DNA of 31,746 nt from Microcoleus asticus IPMA8. Its GTDB lineage: Bacteria > Cyanobacteriota > Cyanobacteriia > Cyanobacteriales > Microcoleaceae. A program made the translations under genes and the position numbers. This document shows, in pieces, positions 31,621-31,746 of this stretch. The DNA lies in the NCBI RefSeq assembly GCF_013179805.1, contig NZ_SRRZ01000090.1, positions 1 to 31,746 of the forward strand, in the 5' to 3' direction. Numbering within the stretch: the first letter of the stretch is position 1; each line of letters begins with the position of its first letter. The notes beneath the pieces are model-generated. The model was not told the DNA's origin. It worked only from the letters and a program-made list of their open reading frames with translations, and searched no databases.

Positions 31621-31746
31621 AAAAAATGAGTTGCCCAATTAAGAAAAAATAATCATATAGCGATCGCAAATCATTCGTAAATGAATTAAGGGTTCGAGCG
31701 AGCAGCAGTTCCATTGAGTGTTGGTTCAAAAATACCAAATTTGTGT
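31621..31746. other. Unassigned right end of window
   Basis: AT-rich sequence after the transposase relic with one HIP1 site (about 31662). The downstream part of the transposase is not here. Nothing else is recognised. Confidence 0.5.

Overview
The window looks like a piece of a filamentous, non-heterocystous cyanobacterial chromosome, probably Oscillatoria/Microcoleus-like. Three things support this. Cyanobacteria-specific genes are present (raf1, nblS/hik33, ycf37, a two-gene-type S1 homolog, menG, and DUF1400 and DUF3493 proteins). HIP1 palindromes (GCGATCGC) are frequent. The intergenic spaces are full of short tandem heptamers of the STRR type. The genus is an inference. No tRNA, rRNA or CRISPR array was seen.

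Layout. 1-810 is a DegT-type sugar aminotransferase cut by the window edge. 1391-6245 is a minus-strand series: a DUF1400 protein, a DUF3493 membrane protein, a DUF445 membrane protein, MenG (phylloquinone methylation) and a REC-GAF response regulator. Raf1 (Rubisco assembly, +) then converges with a DUF4349 lipoprotein (-). A UvrD-like helicase, a dienelactone hydrolase and a ribosomal protein S1 homolog follow on the + strand. 13655-18728 is an exopolysaccharide locus: a Wzc-like chain-length/tyrosine-kinase protein and a Wza-like export protein on the minus strand, divergent from a Wzy/WaaL-type membrane polymerase or ligase.

19001-24511 holds the stress histidine kinase NblS/Hik33 downstream of purD, then divergent purK followed by a probable 6S RNA gene ending in a U-tract terminator. 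24534-25542 is a type IV-like restriction gene (MrcB-N/DUF3578 plus HNH) split in two by a frameshift. Beside it is a 112-bp MITE with an 8-bp target duplication. Ribosomal genes rpmI-rplT, the PSI-assembly TPR protein Ycf37, and a translationally coupled three-gene signalling operon (CheY-like, CheC-like, PAS-PAS-GAF-GGDEF) come next. The right end carries a decayed IS5/IS1182-type transposase N-terminus.

Most genes are housekeeping, photosynthesis or signalling genes. The points most worth a second look are the split restriction gene and MITE, the CheY-CheC-diguanylate cyclase module, the tyrosine kinase with no tyrosine tail, the long perfect inverted repeat in front of rpmI, and the heptamer arrays that repeatedly touch start or stop codons.
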